A DNA stretch of 64,000 nt. Source: Crotophaga sulcirostris (lineage: Eukaryota; Chordata; Aves; Cuculiformes; Crotophagidae). The translations under genes and the position numbers were made by a program. This document shows, piece by piece, positions 1 to 12,409 of the stretch. Within the stretch, counting starts at the first letter, position 1, and every line of letters begins with the position of its first letter. Location of the stretch: contig VYZB01000376.1 of NCBI GenBank assembly GCA_013397455.1, forward strand, positions 570,756 to 634,755, in the 5' to 3' direction. The notes beneath the pieces were generated by a model that was not told the DNA's origin, did no database searches, and saw only the letters and a list, made by a program, of their open reading frames with translations.

Positions 1-1870
1 ATCTTTTTCTTTTCTTTTTTAACAAAAGAAAGAAACACCAGGTGCTTTTTCCCCATTGTTGGTTGTTGGGTTTTTTTTTTCCCTTTGTTTTGGGATAGAA
101 ACAAAAAGGTGGGATTTTTTAATTTGGAGGGGGAGACCCTTTATGAAAAAAGCAAGCAAAAATAAAAAACAAGCCCACAGAAAACTTGCAGTTGTCCCTA
201 ATTCTGTTATAATGTTCTTGGTCATCAAACAGACAATTTGTTCAGCCCATGACTTTTGCCTGAAAGAAAAGAACAAAAAAAACAACAAAAAAATTGCAAA
301 CAAACAAAAAGAGAAAAAAAATCTACTTAGTTGTCTTTGTGTCTTCTAAGCATTGGGGATAACGTTCTACTAAGCATGGCTGTTACACTTGTATATATAT
401 ATATTGAGCCTCGACAGGCCTATGATGTAAAACAATTGTATTGATGGTGGTTTAACTCTTATTTTTTTGCTTAATTTTTACAATTACATTCAGCTGTTAG
501 GTAAGCAGGAAAAGTAGTTTGCTGGCTAGTTCTACTCATTTATGTTAGCTTTAATGCACATTTTTAAAAGAACCACGGTCTTGTTTTAACTACCTGCTAG
601 ATATAAGTAATACAGAGGTGCTGGCATGCTTCACAGTACCTGATCTGATACAGTTTTTTTGTCTTGTACTATTACATAAATCCAGTCATGCACTTTTTCG
701 TACACTACAAGGGGATGTGTAATAATATCCATGCTTTTTTTTTCTTAAAATATTGCCATATTTTCAGTAAGTGTCTTTAAAAAAATACACTTAGATAAAA
801 GTGGTCTGGTCAGTATGAGGGCATGAATGCCAAACAAAGAGTATTAGTGTTTAGTGTTAATACAAAAGTGCCAACTTTGCACACGTTTTGAAAAATGAAA
901 ATGTAGTTATTCACCATAACCACAGTTGTAGTTTTTGGACTACAGGAAAAAATACTAGGGAGGGAAAAGCGATAAAGTGAAATACAGAATTCTTGGTGCT
1001 TTTTTCAAGTGCCAGTTATTACTAGAAACAATAGTGCATCTTTATTCCTTATATACTACATTACATAGAAGAAAAAGAACAAAAATCATGTCATATGAAT
1101 CAGTGGAAATTTTTTTTGTCAAACATACATAATATTTGGGGATATAAATGCTGATACTACTTGTCACAGAACAAAGATGAATATAATTTTGTGTGCTTCT
1201 TACTATGGCCTGGATTTTTTGTGGTGGGTTTTTTTTTTAAAAAAAAAAACAAACAGGGAAATAATGTTAAGTATGTTGTTCTGTAAAGTCGTCTTTTTTC
1301 AATGGAAGTGCTGTAGTATGATTAAGGCATGTTTTATAGAAGCAATCAAAAGAAATTAATGGCAGAAGCACTTAGAAGCTCTGAAAACATATGCTGGACT
1401 TTTTATTGGGTAACTTTCCCTTCGGATAAAATTGGAGGCTAGAAAAAAAAGATCTCTATTTGTGTTAATGTTTTGTTTTTCAACCGCATGATTTGTCAGA
1501 AAATAACAAAAGTCCAAGAAATACAATGGGCAAGGGAGCGAGCATGAACAGAAGAGGAAGAAGGAGCTAGCACATAAGAAAGAGAGAGAGAAAGAAAGGC
1601 TGTCCTCTGAATCCTTTTTTTTCCTGGTGTTTACACATGTTGCTTGAGCTGGTAAACCACACTGGCAGCTTTAGTTACCACAACATACTGACTGTGTAAT
1701 GGTATTTATTTAATTTCAGTCTACAGCCAAAACCATTAGGCTGTGTGCCGTATACTCTTTACAAAAACAATCACAATAACAAAATCTAAACAAACAAACA
1801 AGCAAACAAACAAACAATACCCATGGGATGTTTCAGCATACAATAAATATTCCTTCAGTAAGAATGTGTT
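1..1870 (+). other. Possible long 3' UTR or T/A-rich non-coding DNA
   Basis: This stretch is rich in T and A homopolymers, has no frame longer than 97 codons, and contains many ATTTA-like and TGTA-like motifs of the kind common in vertebrate 3' UTRs. It ends with AATAAA at 1842-1847, a canonical polyadenylation hexamer. There is a short TA repeat at 391-404 and a GA-rich patch near 1580-1600. I infer that it could be the tail of a plus-strand gene whose coding exons lie left of the window, but nothing seen here proves transcription. Ordinary intergenic DNA is the main alternative. Confidence 0.25.
1787..1817. repeat. (CAAA)n short tandem repeat
   Basis: Repeated CAAA units with one interruption (CAAG) lie directly upstream of the AATAAA at 1842. 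Confidence 0.85.
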
Positions 1871-3810
1871 CCTTTTCTGTATTTACTGACCCAGAACATT
1901 AGTCTTCTCAACTGAGAGTCAGAAAAGCTCCATTGTTTCAGCTTGTCATTGTTTTGATTTGCTGTGCGTTTTGATTATTCTTACCTGTATGCCCACTTTA
2001 GTACTTAAGTCTTGTTAACATTTTCTAGAGGAAACTCTTAATATGGATTTCCTCTTTTTTAGTACTCCTTATGCATCTCAGTATTCTTATTTCCAAAAGT
2101 AGGAATCAATAACTAATAAATCAGTATTTCCAGTTGTAGAAAGTGAAAGAAAAATCTTTCTAAATGAAATCTCACTATGTTCCTATGGATTACAAACCTC
2201 TGATCATTTTTTGATTCTGTACACTGATGAACCCCTGCAAACATTTGTGGATTCCACAGAAAGTCTAAGGAATATTTACCTCCTGGTTTAACAAAAGGAA
2301 ACTTTATAGTAAAAAGCTAAGCAGTTTCAGTGACTTTATTTCTTTCATCTTTTTCCTCAAAGTCTCAACTACTTTCCGTTGTTAAACTGAGTGCAGAGAT
2401 CTACTTCACTTTGTTTTATGTTGTGAAAGCTCAGTGTGTTTGTAAGTGAGGGAAATTAGAACAGTAAAGGTGCATTTTTCTAAAACACATGGGCCTTTGT
2501 AGTGTTATCTGTACTACACTCCCATCCCTCCTCCCAAGCTCTTAGGAACAAGCAAGATGGAAAGTCTAAAAAACAAAACAACAAAATTGAATGATTTCTA
2601 CGGAAAGAAAATCCCACTGTTTTGTAGCATGTATGGTATAAATAAATAAATTTCATTTTTAATGAAAAACACATTTAAGCTATATAAATAATTCCTCATT
2701 GAATTAATCACTGTTCTGCATTCTCATTACACTCTGTTTTTGTTAGAAGTCAAATGGTTTTGGTAAACTTGTTTGGAAACTTAAATGTCATCAGTACATA
2801 AATTCAACAGATGAATTACATGGCAAAAAAAATTCTGTTTATTATATGAAATGAGACAGGGTGTTCTCAAAAGTAAAGAAGCAGGGACAAACCTCCAAAA
2901 CTGTTAGAATCTCTGCAGTTCTACTTTTATGGCATCCTAATCATTCAAATTTTGCCTAAACTATGTAGGAGTTACCATCTCCATCTTGTGGACAGAGTAT
3001 TGCTCACTGTTATTTCCAGATGAATCAGGTCCTTTCTTCAGTGCAAGTGATAGTAATGGCAGAACAGTCTTTGTTTTACAAGGACCCATACACTTACACA
3101 GCATGGAATGGCATTTCCCTCCTTCCTACTTACCATGAATCTGTGTTGATCCCAATTGTTCCTGTAGTGAAATTTGTATCATGTGAAGTTATCTGAAAAA
3201 TCCTTAAAAAGGTTGTGGTAGAAGTTTGGTTTTACTGACAGAAAGTAGCATTTCTGACTGATCTCAGCAGTGACCCAGACTGCGATAAGCATAACAAGCA
3301 CACATTTCATGTGTCCAGCATAGGACACATTATGTGACAACAAGACAAGTATTGTACATTTAGTTGTGCTATCATAAACCTGTGGTGATCGCTTCAGTTT
3401 CCAAACCTGTCAGTCTAAAGCTTTTTACAAGAATTAGACCAACTTTGAGGGAGAGACTCTTTGTTTTACACAGACTTTATTCCTTCTTGTTTGGTTCTTG
3501 TAGTTATTATGGTCACTCTTTCCATGTTGTTTCACTGTTATGCTTATTCAATGTAGTATTTTTCTGTAAATATTGAAAAGGCTTTGTCTACTTTTAGGAA
3601 ATAACTCTTCATACTGATCCTCCTTTAGAAACAGAACTAATTGACTGGAGGTTTTAAAGGATTTTTCTTTGTTATGGAGAGGGGAGGTCAGGAAAGCATG
3701 TGATACTGGTTAATCACTAGGTATCTCTTGAAAACTTGTATGAAAAAAATTGGAAGGAAAACAGCACAGTCAAAGCACAAGAATGGGAACCAGGAACTTA
3801 ATTTTAATAC
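1871..3810. other. Intergenic or intronic DNA, nothing recognised
   Basis: AT-rich unique-looking sequence with no frame above 70 codons. A short ATAA run lies at 2637-2650. I see no repeat family, RNA gene or regulatory block in it. Confidence 0.6.
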
Positions 3811-3965
3811 CACTGGTGGCTCTTTGTGACTGTTTAGTCTTGGACAGGTCACATCCCTTACTTGCTTTTGTATCAATCTGTTAAAATATGGCTAATACTA
3901 AAATTATCTTCCCCATAAAGGTGCTCTTGTGAGGACTAATTAGCTGGTGTTAGTAAAGAGCTAAT
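3811..3965 (+). mobile_element. MIR/L2-type ancient SINE/LINE tail fossil
   Basis: The order of blocks follows the MIR/L2 pattern shared by amniotes: a tGTGACtgtt...TTGGaCAgGTCAC block, then an ATCTGTtAAAATatGG block, then AATTATCTtcCCC, then TTGTGAGGActAAtTaG. Each block is mutated, but order and spacing are kept. This is a long-dead element. The family name (MIR, L2 or a related CORE-SINE) cannot be settled by eye. Confidence 0.6.
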
Positions 3966-4326
3966 TTAAGTCATAAATATTTTTGCACACCTTACAATAT
4001 TTAGTCAATTTTTCTGAGCTATATCTCAGTATTTTGTTATGACTGAGATTTTAACTTTGCCTCTTAAACTGCAGCTGGCTCCATGGTGACACTGTAGTCA
4101 TGCACACAAAATATAAGCACTCTGTCACAGAGTCAAAACTCAATTTCACAAAATGTGGAAAGTATAGATTAAAAAACCTATTAGCACATACACACTGCTC
4201 TTAAAGATCTCTCAAAGGCTTTTCATGACTGAGCTCATAAAATTTGTATGTTTCCTAGGGATCTGTAGATACTTCATACAGCAGAAAATGTACACCACAG
4301 TTGCCATGAGTAAACTTCAGTCTTTA

Positions 4327-4426
4327 TCCTTCCTTCCTTCCTTCCTTCCTTCCTTCCTTCCTTCCTTCCTTCCTTCCTTCCTTCCTTCCTTCCTTCCTTC
4401 CTTCCTTCCTTCCTTCCTTCCTTCCC
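4327..4426. repeat. (TTCC)n microsatellite, about 25 units
   Basis: About 100 bp of essentially perfect TTCC tandem repeat, followed to about 4494 by imperfect CT-rich sequence. Frames running through it encode meaningless Ser-Phe-Leu-Pro or Lys-Glu-Gly-Arg repeats on the two strands. The pure tract is likely length-polymorphic. A reverse-complement counterpart lies at 57326-57416. Confidence 0.98.
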
Positions 4427-4494
4427 TCTTTCCTTTGTCACTTTCTTGCCTTCTTGCTTCCTAGCTTCTCTTCTTCCTCCCTCCCTCCTTCCCA

Positions 4495-7400
4495 TTGTGG
4501 AAATAAAAGTGTAATTTCTCTGCCTGTTCCAGAAGTTTAGTTTTCCATCACCTATGCATTTCCCATTCCAATCCCAAGAAAGGAACTGTTTAGGAAAAAG
4601 AGCAGAGTCAAGTTCTAAACAGTAAAGTAGCTGCCAGGGGAGGTCACCACCTCCATTGATCCGGTCCAGTACAGCTAATAGGAAGAAGATCTGCAGGGAT
4701 CCACTTGAGCTTTCCTTGAGTTTTAGTCTTCTTAATAAGCACAGTTAAGGATCTAGTATAGCTAATTATATGGGGTAGGAATATGCCTAAGCAGCAAGAC
4801 AAAGAGCTCTGTGAGTATCTGGAAAGCTCAGAAAATATGATTCAAAGTCTGATCTTTTCCAAAGATAGGAACAATTTACAAGACCAGAGATTTATTTCCA
4901 AAAAATTTTCCTTCAGTGCATATGATATTTTAAAATCAGTGTTTGATTTGGACCCATTTTTCATAGGGTCTTTAGGAATGTCAGCTGCCATCAGAAAACA
5001 GGACATGTTTTCAGAAATGTGTTTGTACTCAGATTCTGCAGGACATTTTTACAGCATCATTGGTAGCAGGGGACGGAATAAGGGAGGGAAAATGTTTGAT
5101 GTAGGAGCGCACACATGCTCCTCTAAATTTTTTGTGCCAGTTATGTGAGCAGAACTATTACTTTTTCCTCTGTCCCTGGAATGGTTTTGTCACTTTTCTT
5201 TTGGGATTTTGTTAACAGAATTACTCTTTTTTAATTCAAAAAAGAAGCAAAGGTGTCTGTACTAAGGGCCAGGAGGTAGCAGGCATTCCCTGTGGGGAAA
5301 AGGTGAGTGGCAGGCACATGATGGCAGCTGGTATATATCAGTTCCTACTTAGGTTTGGGTTGTTTTTTTTTTCCTTATGTCACTACTTTGCTGCTATAGT
5401 AACTCAACAAAACAGTGACTGTAGTGCTACTTTGCTAGATAAGCATCAGCATATCCTGCTGTCACCACATGATGAGTTGGGCTTTTTCCCCCTCCTGTAG
5501 GGACATAAAAGGAACTCTTTTCCATACTCATTTTTAGTTTATGAACAAAGCAACATCATATGATGGACCGAACCTTTCACCCACATGTTTGCCCAAGTAC
5601 ATGTCTGTTCCAGTCCCATGGTTTCTGTTTCTTCTTGCCAAGCAGCGTTATCACTGCCTTTAAAATGGCCTGTAACAGAGTGAAGCAGCAACTTTTTTAC
5701 ATAAGTAATATTATCTTGAGTCTGTAGTTAACCAGTCTTATGTAGCTTATTTTCTCTGGTCAAGTCATGATACTGAATGACAGCTTTGATTTTTTGATCA
5801 AGATATTGATCATGTTTATCTCAATATTGTCGCTGTTATGTTTGACACTGGCACTGAAAGAAAAACAGTTCTGGACCGCAAAAGGGTTAAAAAAGGGACA
5901 TGTTTTTGACAAGTCCTCTTACTTTTGCCAGTATTATTGTTCATTATGATGACACTGTATTTTTTTTAAATAGCAGCTGTAGTTGTCATAAAACTATTTT
6001 CCCATTCCTCTCCTTTGAAGTGTGATGTTGTAAATTCATGTGACCTTTCCTGCAAAGAATAAATATTTCTTTTTTTATATAAGATCTCAAGACAAGGCTT
6101 GGTTTGTAACAAATAGTGGCCCATTACGAAGCAGGAAAAAAATCCGAGCTGAGCAGAAAGAAGCTTCAGTTCAATTTCACCTCATATCTTTCTAATAACT
6201 TACTTGTCACTTTATTACCTTCCAGTAATGTGAATGCTGCTGACAAGACTGTCACACTAACAGCAGACAACACCCTCTCTTCCTTAGCCCCAGCTCTCCT
6301 GGCTACTTATTGCACTGGCCCTGAAGGGACACAAACTAATAGCATGCTTTCAAGTTCAGCACTTGGCCATCAAATATAAAAGGATGCGTAATTGCCTGTT
6401 TATCCCCAGTGAAGGGGAAATTGAGTATAAGAACCATGCTTTCCCTCCCAGTTCCTTGGCACACACATGCATGCACACACACATATCTGCAGTGAGTGAA
6501 GGGAAGTCCCATCTGGAGCGCTTTGATTTGTCTTTGGGAAGCCCAAGGCTGCCACTGGCTGCTCTATCGAGTTATCAGGCAGACAGTAACAAGATGGCTT
6601 CTTAACAAAAGGTCAGCTGAGAAATACTGTCTGTGATGGCACTTTTGTCTGCTTATGTAGCAAGTAATTGCCTTGTATTGGCATAAGCCATGATGTGCCT
6701 GCTAGAAATAGCTGTGTGAATTTGCTGCTGGTGTGGTGGCATAGGTTCAGTGGCAAACAGGGTATGCAGCCTTTTCTTTTTCTGATTTAGCCTATTCATC
6801 GGCACTTTCAGAACAATGCCATCGTCTCAAGTTCCTATGACGAATGCCAGTTTCAGATATCCTTTCTGCCATGATAGAAACATCTGCTGAGGTCAGTGTG
6901 GACCTTGGTAAAGTCTTAGGGAAACATATCTGAGACACAATCTGCTGCCCTCATATGAGGAATTTTTTTTTTCTGGTTTGTCATTATTTACAAGAACACT
7001 GCCAAACATAGAGACTCTAGAAATGCTCCTCAGAAGATTCCATCAGGAGAGAGAGAGTTTGACAGCAAAGTAGCTTGGGAGCTTATGTTCTGTTCTAAGA
7101 AATTCCAAGTGCGTTGAGGCCAGCATACTCAGCTTCAGCCACTCCCTTTCCTTTTTATTGTACACTCACTAACTGACTGACTGCTGAATAGCGGTTGAAA
7201 ACTCAAGTAGCCAGAGGAGCAGCTGAAGCATGCTTTCCTTGCAGGGTCAGCAGCGTTCCCATGCCAAGATCATAACATCAGATCCTGTGTCTGCTTGTGA
7301 GTTCTGGGCACTATGGGTTGAGCGGTGCTGGAGGCCAGTGCAGCACCGAAAAAGGAAAAGATGGGGTTCGGGCAAAGCCAAGACTGGGGGACATAAACAC

Positions 7401-7880
7401 AGCTATTTGGAGGTTCACTATTTTTAATACCCTTGGATCAATTCCTGGCCTTAGTGGGCTGCAGCTCCTCTTTGCTGGTTCCAGATGCTAATACTGTCTC
7501 CAGCACTGCATGGTTATTTGACATTTGCTGCAACAGAGGTGATGGTACCCACTATAAAGATGCTGAGGCCTTTTACCTGTCAAAGCTCACCGATCTTTTC
7601 CCTCACTTTCCCTTCCAAGTGCATCAGAAACTGTAAGGATGAAACCATCAGATAACTTCCTTAGGCCTGTTTTTTTCAGAAGTGTAAATGCTGAGCCCAG
7701 ATTCTGCTCCCGTCAGCTCCGTGTGCACGTGGCACTGATGGAGGTGGGATCGGATCAGAACCAGATCAGCCGATCTGTGATGAGCTTGAGCAAGCCTAAC
7801 TGCTTTTCTTTCTGTACCATTTCTGAGGCTGTTTGTGGAAACTGAGGGCTTTCTGATCAAAGAAACCATCTGGGTCCTCT
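4495..7880. other. Non-coding DNA; a few unremarkable open frames
   Basis: No recognised gene. The longest frame is 121 codons on the plus strand at 4783-5148. Its product matches no family I know and has no signal peptide, membrane segment or motif, so I treat it as chance. A CA/TG-rich patch lies near 6461-6484. Short TGAC-type repeats occur near 7168-7182. Confidence 0.55.
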
Positions 7881-7916
7881 GTGTGTGTGTGTATGTGTGT
7901 GTGTGTGAGAGTGTGC
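7881..7916. repeat. (GT)n microsatellite
   Basis: An interrupted GT tract (one AT and one AGA interruption). Alternating purine-pyrimidine DNA of this type can adopt Z-form under supercoiling. The frames crossing it are artefacts. Confidence 0.95.
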
Positions 7917-9482
7917 TCACGACTGACAGACAGACACAGTTTTAGAACAAAGAATCTTAAAATGAGGTTACAAATGGGCAATAATATATTACTTTCATCA
8001 CACTTACCTATATATACTTCCTCTTATGCACCTAGGAGCATGAGAAGCGTGAGTGAGAAAATGTCTAATGCATAGAGAGGTTTATTCAGATGTTCTACAG
8101 ATTTCATACACTGCTCCATTCAAACATTTGGAGAAAAATATTTAAGAAAAATGGAGAAAACCATCCAGGGCAATTATATTTCTAGAGAAGAAAAAGGGAG
8201 CGAGACTAGCTAAGTGATGCATAAAGATTTCATAAGGCATCCGTTGTCAAACAAAAGGTTGAGAATGATCAGAGGATAATGCACAGTTAGGATGGCAAAC
8301 TCATCAATAGTTAATCACAACCTGTCCACTTCTGTTATGAAGTGCAGGAGGCTGTGAACAGCAGCACTGGGGGACCAGTGGCACTCCTGCACACGTGTGT
8401 GTGTGTGCCTGAGTGCATTATGCAATCACTGCATCCACCTCAAGACTTGGATGCACAATCTGCGTCCTTGTTCCCTCCCCCACCCACAAAATTCAGCATT
8501 GATGAGGCAGAATGCATCGCCCCAGTCACCGCTAAGAAACGATACAGTAGCCACATAGATTGTGATTCTAGGAATGTTCTTCTTAGCCTGCCCAGTGACC
8601 TACAGAATTAATAGAGTCATTTAAGCTGTAAATCAACTAAGGCTGGTTTCTTGATTATTTTGCAACCATACTTCTGCATTTGGATTACTTTTTTTGACTA
8701 AGTCTTATATAATCTTCACTCATTGCCTCAATTTTCCCATTTTCTTCACCTGTCCACACTCTTCCTCTCATTCCAATATAGTCCGTCATTAAAATTCTCT
8801 CAGAAAAGTAACACATCTTCCCTATGTTCTCCATTTTGGAAAGTTTTATGCATTCTATCCATGAATATGCTCCAGGTGACCGTGACAAGATAAATAAAAT
8901 GGCTACTGTCGTGTGTGTGTCTCATTTAGCTATTTATAAATATGGAATATGGAATTCAGCATGCTGCTTTTTCTTGTGCAGACTTTGGTTCCTATGTCAT
9001 ATGGGGCTCCTTTCCCATAAAGTGGCTATTTCTTAATGGGCAGCATTTGTGTTCTGAGTTCATGCCTCCTGCCTTTCCTCCAATCTACAAAAAAAGTGAT
9101 CCATGTTCCAGTGTAATATATGTTCGACAGGTGCGTAAATAAGCTGTTTTGAACCCTGAACACATTCAAAATTTGCCATTGCTGAGGCTCCACATGCTTT
9201 TTATTTCTGCAAGCAGGTCGCTGTAACCTGTTTGTTCCTATGAACATCTCACCGTAGGAGGCTTACACCTGTGGCCAAAGGGGTTTGGAGTTTCTTTGTT
9301 TTAATGAAGATTCTTGCTCACTGGTACAGTTGTTGTTTTAACAGCTTTGAGAAGGTCACTTGGGCCGAGCAACATGGCAGCCGCCTATGCAGCCATCTGC
9401 TGTGTTTCAGTTCTTCAGAGCTGGAAAGAAGGAAACCTGACTGGGGGTTCGCGCACAGATGTAAACTAAGACAAACTGGATT
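7917..9482. other. Non-coding DNA, nothing recognised
   Basis: No gene recognised. A short CACACGTGTGT... tract at about 8390-8408 is the only structured element seen. All frames are under 90 codons with no recognisable motif. Confidence 0.6.
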
Positions 9483-9514
9483 TGAACCTTCATGGATGTG
9501 AACCTTCATGGATT
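9483..9514 (+). repeat. 16-bp direct tandem duplication
   Basis: Two adjacent copies of TGAACCTTCATGGATG, the second ending in T instead of G. They sit inside a locally GC-richer stretch (about 9.34-9.83 kb). This is probably a replication-slippage duplication. Confidence 0.9.
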
Positions 9515-9746
9515 TGGGGATCCTTAGGGGCCTGACAGCGGGTTCAGTCACCGAGACAAAAAGCCTGGAAACCCCTTTCTCAGAGGGCCTGGGAGTGGGC
9601 ACGAGTCTGTGCTGCTCAGCAATGCACCACTTGCCACAGGGGTCTGCTGTGTGGAAAATGGCAAGATCACTGCTAACTTGAAGCTAGGCTTGTTGCAGTG
9701 GATTTTGTCAAGATGTGTTCCTGGGGCCCAACTCCACTCACAGTAA

Positions 9747-9768
9747 CCCACCCCCACCCCCCACCCCC
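9747..9768 (-). other. G-quadruplex motif on the minus strand
   Basis: On the plus strand there are four C runs of 3, 5, 6 and 5 bases separated by single A residues. The minus strand therefore has four G runs with 1-nt loops, which meets the standard intramolecular quadruplex pattern and predicts a stable fold. No promoter or gene is visible beside it. Confidence 0.8.
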
Positions 9769-9829
9769 TGCCCATCACAGGAAAATGTGGAGTCGGGACC
9801 TGACGGACATTGTTGCAAAGGTCCTCCAT

Positions 9830-11480
9830 TCAGAATAGATGAGGCTTTTTATATTCACTGTTTCTCAGTATGAGCAAAACATGAATGCTCTGCTGTCCTG
9901 CCTGCAGAACCAAAGCATGCACTATGGAATATAGCTGTACAAGGGGATATGAAAAACTGCATCATGTTGATCTGATAATTGTGACATTGGTAGCTTCATA
10001 AACACTATATGTACTCTAAAGAGTCTTTTTCCATTAGTAATCTGAGGGAATTAAAAGTCCTGTTTTTAATTTGACATTTCTTTTCTTGTGTTTTCTGTAC
10101 TGTAACTGTCCTACAGTATGTCTTTTGCATAAAATGCATAAAGTTTTGGGGATATAAATGGAGTTTCACTCATTCTTTGTCCAAATACCTCTTGTAATTT
10201 GTATCAAAATTCTTGTACAATTTTTATATTAAAGATTTATCAGTCACTGACCTTTCTACCTTTTTGTCTCTCACTTCTGCATTTTTTACTGATTCAAACA
10301 ATACACCTTTCCAAGGAAATGCATATGGTTGTGGAAAGATGCTTACCTGCAAGGCTTGCACATAGCTTCTTGTAGTTTGAGAGCTGCATGCTGTATTTAA
10401 GACATTTGCATATTTGCTAGAAATTGAATAAGTAAAAGTTTTTGGGAAGAGACATAACTCCTTTTTTTCCCCTGGCTTGTACACATTTCGTCACAAATGT
10501 TGTCATTAGTTTGGCATCCAGCATCCTACAGCCTCACTAGGTTATCACTTCATTGTTTGCAAAAACCTCTTAAGGTGGACATTGCTCAGACTTAGGTATG
10601 TCTGTTAGGTGAAGAAGTTGAAGTGAAATGTCTGGTCAGACTCTAACTTAGTGTTCTAGCAAAGGTCAGCCCCCCTTTTGCTTTACGAAGCAGAGGTGCA
10701 CAGCTTGTTAATCTCAGTGTTTGAGCAAGAACTTTCTCATGCTTTGAAATGGTGAGGACATGGGCCAAATGCATCTCCCCACTGACCTTTGCCTGGTAAT
10801 GTAGGACTGGGTTGTAAGCATTTATCACCAGAGAATTTACCATGACTGGCTTTGTGCTCCATACTGACAAGAAGATGATGTGGTGTGTTGTGTTGTTTTT
10901 TAGTCCCATTTGCAGAGCAGAATACTTTTTTGTTAAGGAATCTTGTTTTTCTTCTAAGAGATAGCTGTAGCAGCTGGCACAACATGAGCAAGATTCTACT
11001 GGGGTGAGTGCTGTTGGTTCAGCCTGAGATCTTATGGTGATAGTAATTTTCTACATACTGCACTTCTTATCAATAAAGAGAACAAAACAGCTGAAGAGTT
11101 GTCTCATAATAGGATTTTTTTGCTCATGACACGGTTCTCTTGGGGACAAAAAGACTGCACTACAAGGAGAGCTGACTCAATGTGTTGGAATATGATTCAC
11201 ATTAATTCATTCTATGAAAAAAGTGCAAAAGGCAGCTCGACTTGTGAAGTGCTGCAGGGTACTCGTCACTGGGACCGTGATGCCTCAAAACGTGCGAGTA
11301 TGGGCTGAACTTTAAAATCATGTACAGTCCCTTTTAGCTCAATGTGAATGGATATCTGCAAATGAACCCTTCTCTAACAGGTTAGCTGCACTGAAAACAG
11401 CTTGTTCAGTGTTTGGCAAGAGTCAGTAAGCGTTTCTCGGTTGTTTTGCATTTCCTTAACAGCAAAATGGAAGCAACTGG
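9830..11480. other. Non-coding DNA, nothing recognised
   Basis: Mostly unique AT-rich DNA. The frames here (up to 88 codons) have no recognisable domain. No transposon signature seen. Confidence 0.55.
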
Positions 11481-11612
11481 ATCTTTCCTTTCCGTTCCCT
11501 TCCCTTCCCTTCTCCTTTCTCACCTTCTGTATTCTTTTTCTTCCTCCCTTCTTCTTTATTTTATTTTTGTCTTTTTCCCTTCCTTTTTTCTTACTTTTCC
11601 CTGATTCCCCCT
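11481..11612. repeat. Polypyrimidine (CT-rich) tract
   Basis: About 130 bp of nearly pure C/T on the plus strand, with short TTCCC repeats at its left end. A G/A-rich stretch follows at 11624-11660. Frames across it are low-complexity Ser/Phe/Leu/Pro artefacts. Confidence 0.85.
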
Positions 11613-12211
11613 TGTTTCTGTGGGCAGGAAAAAGAGGGAGAAAGGGGGGGAAAAATGAAGCTTAAGGAACTCTGTGGAAAGTGAACCTCTGTTGAGGCAT
11701 GTGATTATCCTCCCGTGTTATTAAATGTCATAGATGTGTTAATGTAGTACTGCATGGAAGCCAAGCATAATTATAATCTTTCATCTGTCATAACACATCT
11801 ATAATTGGCATGAATTCTCCTAAAACAATTTTTTTCTAGCATAGGGTTTTCATACTCAGGGCAAAGATATTAGCAGGCACCCAGAAAGATTGCTTTTGGC
11901 ACAACTCTGAGCTAACTGCCTGGGTGAGAGCCAGTCAAAGCGCGCTGGGCCACTTGAAAACTTGCTGTCTGCTTGTTCACTCCCTGCAAGATGACAGTAT
12001 GACAGTACATTAAGTACTACTAATTCAATAAAGCCACTCCTACAGTGATGTTGATATACCAACAATGAGCAAGGGGTGGTAAGAAGAAAGGGGGATAAAA
12101 AGTACATTGGTTTGCCTGAACTAATACTGGGAAAAAAACCCACCCTCTATTGATCTTATGTGAGGTGCAGTTATATTTAAGTCACCTGACTCACGCTTAC
12201 CCAGTCCTTAC

Positions 12212-12409
12212 CGGAATTCATCAGAGACACTGTAATGAATAGATATTGATTTACTGGGGTAGCTGGAGAAATTTCCCAAACAGTGACCCATTGATAGGTC
12301 TCCAATGGGAATACATGCAAGTGCAGTCCTGCAACATAACTTACTGGTCCTTCAATTGATTTTGTTTGAAGAAAAATTATATCTCCAATGACCTTTAGCT
12401 GAAACCTCC
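12212..12409 (-). other. Weak candidate internal exon, 198 bp
   Basis: On the minus strand a pyrimidine-rich stretch ending in CTGACAG precedes position 12409, and a strong donor (CG followed by GTAAGG) follows position 12212. The 198 bp between them is open in one frame (66 codons, a multiple of three) and lies within a longer 91-codon frame at 12177-12452. The encoded peptide, starting GRFQLKVIGDII, is not low-complexity but I recognise no family. Splice-like sites are common by chance, so this is a hypothesis. A decayed pseudogene or pure chance is at least as likely. Confidence 0.15.

Noticed and set aside
4225..4495. Frames of Ser-Phe-Leu-Pro and Lys-Glu-Gly-Arg repeats on the two strands
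   Set aside because: They are translations of the TTCC microsatellite. No gene signal.
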